Below are positions 62,080-64,000 of a stretch of 64,000 nucleotides of DNA, piece after piece. The number at the start of each line of letters is the position of its first letter. Positions within the stretch are counted from its first letter, which is position 1. The translations under genes were made by a program, and so were the position numbers. Source of the stretch: Actinomadura oligospora ATCC 43269 (GTDB taxonomy: Bacteria; Actinomycetota; Actinomycetes; Streptosporangiales; Streptosporangiaceae). The DNA is taken from contig NZ_KI912410.1 of the NCBI RefSeq assembly GCF_000518265.1, positions 538,774-602,773 on the forward strand, written 5' to 3'. Under the pieces are notes generated by a model. It was not told where the DNA came from. It made no database searches and worked only from the letters and a program-made list of their open reading frames with translations.

Positions 62080-63417
62080 TCACCTTACGTCGTCGTCCGG
62101 GATCCAGCTCCCGTGGAAGCCCGCCGGGACGCGTCGTGGCAGCTCGACCCGGGCCCGCTCGGACAGGTCGCCCGCGTTCAGCACGAGCAGCCGGGAGCCC
62201 GCCGGGTCGGACGCGATGGTCAGGAGCCACCCGTCGTCCTCGGACCGGGCGTCCGCCGACGGCACGAACACCGCCTCGCCGACGTGCCCGCCGAAGTCAC
62301 GCTCGTCCGCCGTCCCGGCTTGGACGTCGTACTTGACCAGCGCGGATCCGGCGACGGTGTAGAGGAAGCGGTGAGGAAGCCCGGTGTGGTCGTCGTCGTG
62401 GGTGGGGAACTCGACCCTCCGGTCGTCCAGCGGTTCCTCGGACGCGCGTCCGGTCGCCGGGTCGAGCGTCCAGCGGTGCAGCCTCGCCGCGCCCAGCCCT
62501 GTCGCCGTGCCCAGCCCTGGGGCGGCGGACGCCGGGCCGGGCGCTCCGCCGATGCCGCCCCACAGCGCGGTGATGTCGGCGTCGCGGTAGCGCGCACCCG
62601 TGAGAACGACGCCCCCGCGCTCGTTCTCATAGGCGTTGCCGACGTGGAACACGTAGCAGGGATCGACGTCGAACCAGCGCACCGGCCCGCCGCCCCCGCG
62701 CGGCATGACACCGAGGCGCGCGCCGTACGAGTCGTCCCAGCGGAACGGCATCCCGGCGCGTCCGGCGAGCTCCAGGTCGAACACCATCGGCAGGTCGAGC
62801 CAGACGACGTTGTGCTCGGTGATCGCGAAGTCGTGCATCATCGTGGGCCCGGGCACCTCGACCTCGCGGCTCTCGACGAGCTTCCCGTCCGCCGACAGCC
62901 GGTGGTAGGTCAGGAACGGCGGGACGAACCCGTAGCCGAAGAACAGCAGATCGCCGGTGCGCGGGTCGCGCTTGGGGTGCGCCGTCATCGCCGTCGTGAG
63001 CAGCCCGCCGAAGTCGCACGCGCCGACCGTCTCCAGCTCGGGCGTCAGCTCGTGGGGGAGACCCGCCTCGACCAGCGCGTACACCGTCCCGTCGTGCGCG
63101 ATCACGTGTGTGTTCGCCTGGACGGACGCGAGGTCGAAGGTGCCGTCCTCCCGGACGAACGGCGCGTCCTCGGTGAACCGGCGCGTCCGGACCCAGCGGT
63201 TGCGGTACCACTCGGCGCGCCCGTCGCGCAGCCGGATCCCGTGGACCATGCCGTGCCCGGTGAACCAGTGCCCGCTCGGCTCGCCCGGCTTCGGGTTCGG
63301 TCCGTTGCGCAGGTAGCGGCCGTTCAGTTCGGCGGGCAGGACGCCCGTGACGGGCAGGTCGTGCGCGGTGGTCTCGTCCGGGACGGGTGCCCGGTGGCCG
63401 TCGAGCCAGAGGTCCAT
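62080..63417 (-). CDS. Carotenoid oxygenase family protein
   Basis: A 445-residue RPE65/CCD-type Fe(II) dioxygenase that cleaves a C=C bond in carotenoids, stilbenes or related compounds to aldehydes. The four expected His ligands are visible in TAHPKRD, MMHDFAITEHNVVWLD, YVFHVGNAYE and the terminal FHGSWIPDDD. N-terminal LNGRYLRNGPNP and GHWFTGHGMVHGI are hallmark motifs. It precedes the aldehyde dehydrogenase on the same strand. The substrate is unknown; no carotenoid-synthesis genes are nearby. Confidence 0.93.
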   Translation of the reverse strand: MDLWLDGHRAPVPDETTAHDLPVTGVLPAELNGRYLRNGPNPKPGEPSGHWFTGHGMVHGIRLRDGRAEWYRNRWVRTRRFTEDAPFVREDGTFDLASVQANTHVIAHDGTVYALVEAGLPHELTPELETVGACDFGGLLTTAMTAHPKRDPRTGDLLFFGYGFVPPFLTYHRLSADGKLVESREVEVPGPTMMHDFAITEHNVVWLDLPMVFDLELAGRAGMPFRWDDSYGARLGVMPRGGGGPVRWFDVDPCYVFHVGNAYENERGGVVLTGARYRDADITALWGGIGGAPGPASAAPGLGTATGLGAARLHRWTLDPATGRASEEPLDDRRVEFPTHDDDHTGLPHRFLYTVAGSALVKYDVQAGTADERDFGGHVGEAVFVPSADARSEDDGWLLTIASDPAGSRLLVLNAGDLSERARVELPRRVPAGFHGSWIPDDDVR

Positions 63418-63450
63418 GGCGTCCTCCTCAGGGAAGCGTGGAGGTGCGGG

Positions 63451-64000
63451 TCAGGCGATGGGCTGCTCGATGTCGTGCTCCTCGAAGTACCGCTTCTGCG
63501 CGACCTCCGGGTACCAGCGGGTGAACCAGGCCGGGACCAGGAAGCAGGCGACCTTCACCAGGATCAGCAGCCCGGTCTGGTGCGGCGCGAAGTGCTGCAC
63601 GATGCCGAGGCAGGTGGCCGAGACGGTGAACGCGGCGGCCCAGACACTGGTCAGGACGACGGCGATCCGGTGGAACAGCTCGGTCCTGGCGATCTCCTCC
63701 GACACCTGGCGGCGGCCGATGCCCTCGGTGAACGGGACGCCGACGGCGATCGACACCCACGCGGTCAGCGCGAGCCAGCCGATCGACAGGGACGCGCCGT
63801 AGTGGACGATCGCGGCGTGCGGCGCGGCGAGGACCAGCCCGGTGAAGCCGGCCAGGAAGATCGTCGTGGAGATCTCCAGGACCAGGCCGTCCCAGCGGCG
63901 CCCGCGGCGCAGGTCGGCGGCCAGCAGGACCACCGCCGCGACCAGGCCCGCCGCCGCTCCGGCCTGCGCGTTGAAGCCGCTCACCACGGCCAGGATGATC
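63451..64000 (-). CDS. Membrane protein, C-terminal part (continues past window)
   Basis: The frame stays open to the window edge, so the start is outside or near it (a GTG at 63987 is internal to an open frame). About 180 residues with four to five hydrophobic segments are seen, including LVLEISTTIFLAGFTGLVLAAPHAAIVHYGASLSIGWLALTAWVSIAVG, and the charged C-terminus RYFEEHDIEQPIA. No family recognised; it is 33 nt upstream of the carotenoid-oxygenase gene and probably co-transcribed with it. Confidence 0.7.
   Translation of the reverse strand, partial: IILAVVSGFNAQAGAAAGLVAAVVLLAADLRRGRRWDGLVLEISTTIFLAGFTGLVLAAPHAAIVHYGASLSIGWLALTAWVSIAVGVPFTEGIGRRQVSEEIARTELFHRIAVVLTSVWAAAFTVSATCLGIVQHFAPHQTGLLILVKVACFLVPAWFTRWYPEVAQKRYFEEHDIEQPIA

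Overview
The window is a high-GC actinomycete chromosome segment. GTG and TTG starts, many ATGA start/stop overlaps, an actinobacterial Rho with a long Arg/Asp-rich insert, an ArgS-related NrtL protein, a DUF574-type methyltransferase and sugar transporters without their own ATPase all fit this. The gene set suggests the Streptosporangiales/Thermomonosporaceae (Actinomadura-like), but that family-level guess is inference.

Positions 1-6600 hold the end of an ABC exporter. Next comes a four-gene sugar-uptake operon on the minus strand (binding lipoprotein, two permeases, ROK kinase), whose promoter carries a DasR-like operator between -35 and -10. A leucine-carboxymethyltransferase-like protein follows. 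Positions 6923-14713 form the most interesting part, an FxsA/FxsB/FxsT-type RiPP locus. It contains a radical SAM/SPASM enzyme fused to a HEXXH-motif domain, an NB-ARC/TPR protein (FxsT-like), a 58-residue precursor-like peptide with a perfect Shine-Dalgarno and a non-canonical C-terminus, and a second STAND-like/TPR protein whose Walker A lysine is replaced by arginine. A perfect 11-bp inverted repeat lies in the divergent region between fxsT and the precursor. Positions 14790-23383 are accessory: a membrane-anchored unknown, an MFS transporter, a two-component system with a small secreted protein, a DUF574 methyltransferase, a small gene broken by an in-frame TGA, an EF-G paralogue and a small secreted protein.

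From tRNA-Arg(CCG) at 23.65 kb to the cobalamin adenosyltransferase at 55.2 kb the order follows the conserved actinobacterial backbone known from Mycobacterium: (argS-like nrtL)-lysA-hom-thrC-thrB-rho-rpmE-prfA-prmC-tsaC-wecA-atpI-atpBEFHAGDC-DUF2550-cob(I)alamin adenosyltransferase. Three modules interrupt it: a NarL-type two-component system with a GH114-like lipoprotein between rho and rpmE; two paralogous small secreted proteins plus a DUF2207-like membrane protein between tsaC and wecA; and a secreted M28 peptidase plus a DUF4097 lipoprotein after DUF2550.

The right end (55.3-64 kb) is catabolic and regulatory: a GMC oxidoreductase, a DHA2 efflux pump divergent from a TetR regulator with two 20-bp operator copies, a second TetR regulator divergent from a SnoaL-like protein, an aldehyde dehydrogenase, a carotenoid-oxygenase family enzyme and the end of a membrane protein that continues past the window.
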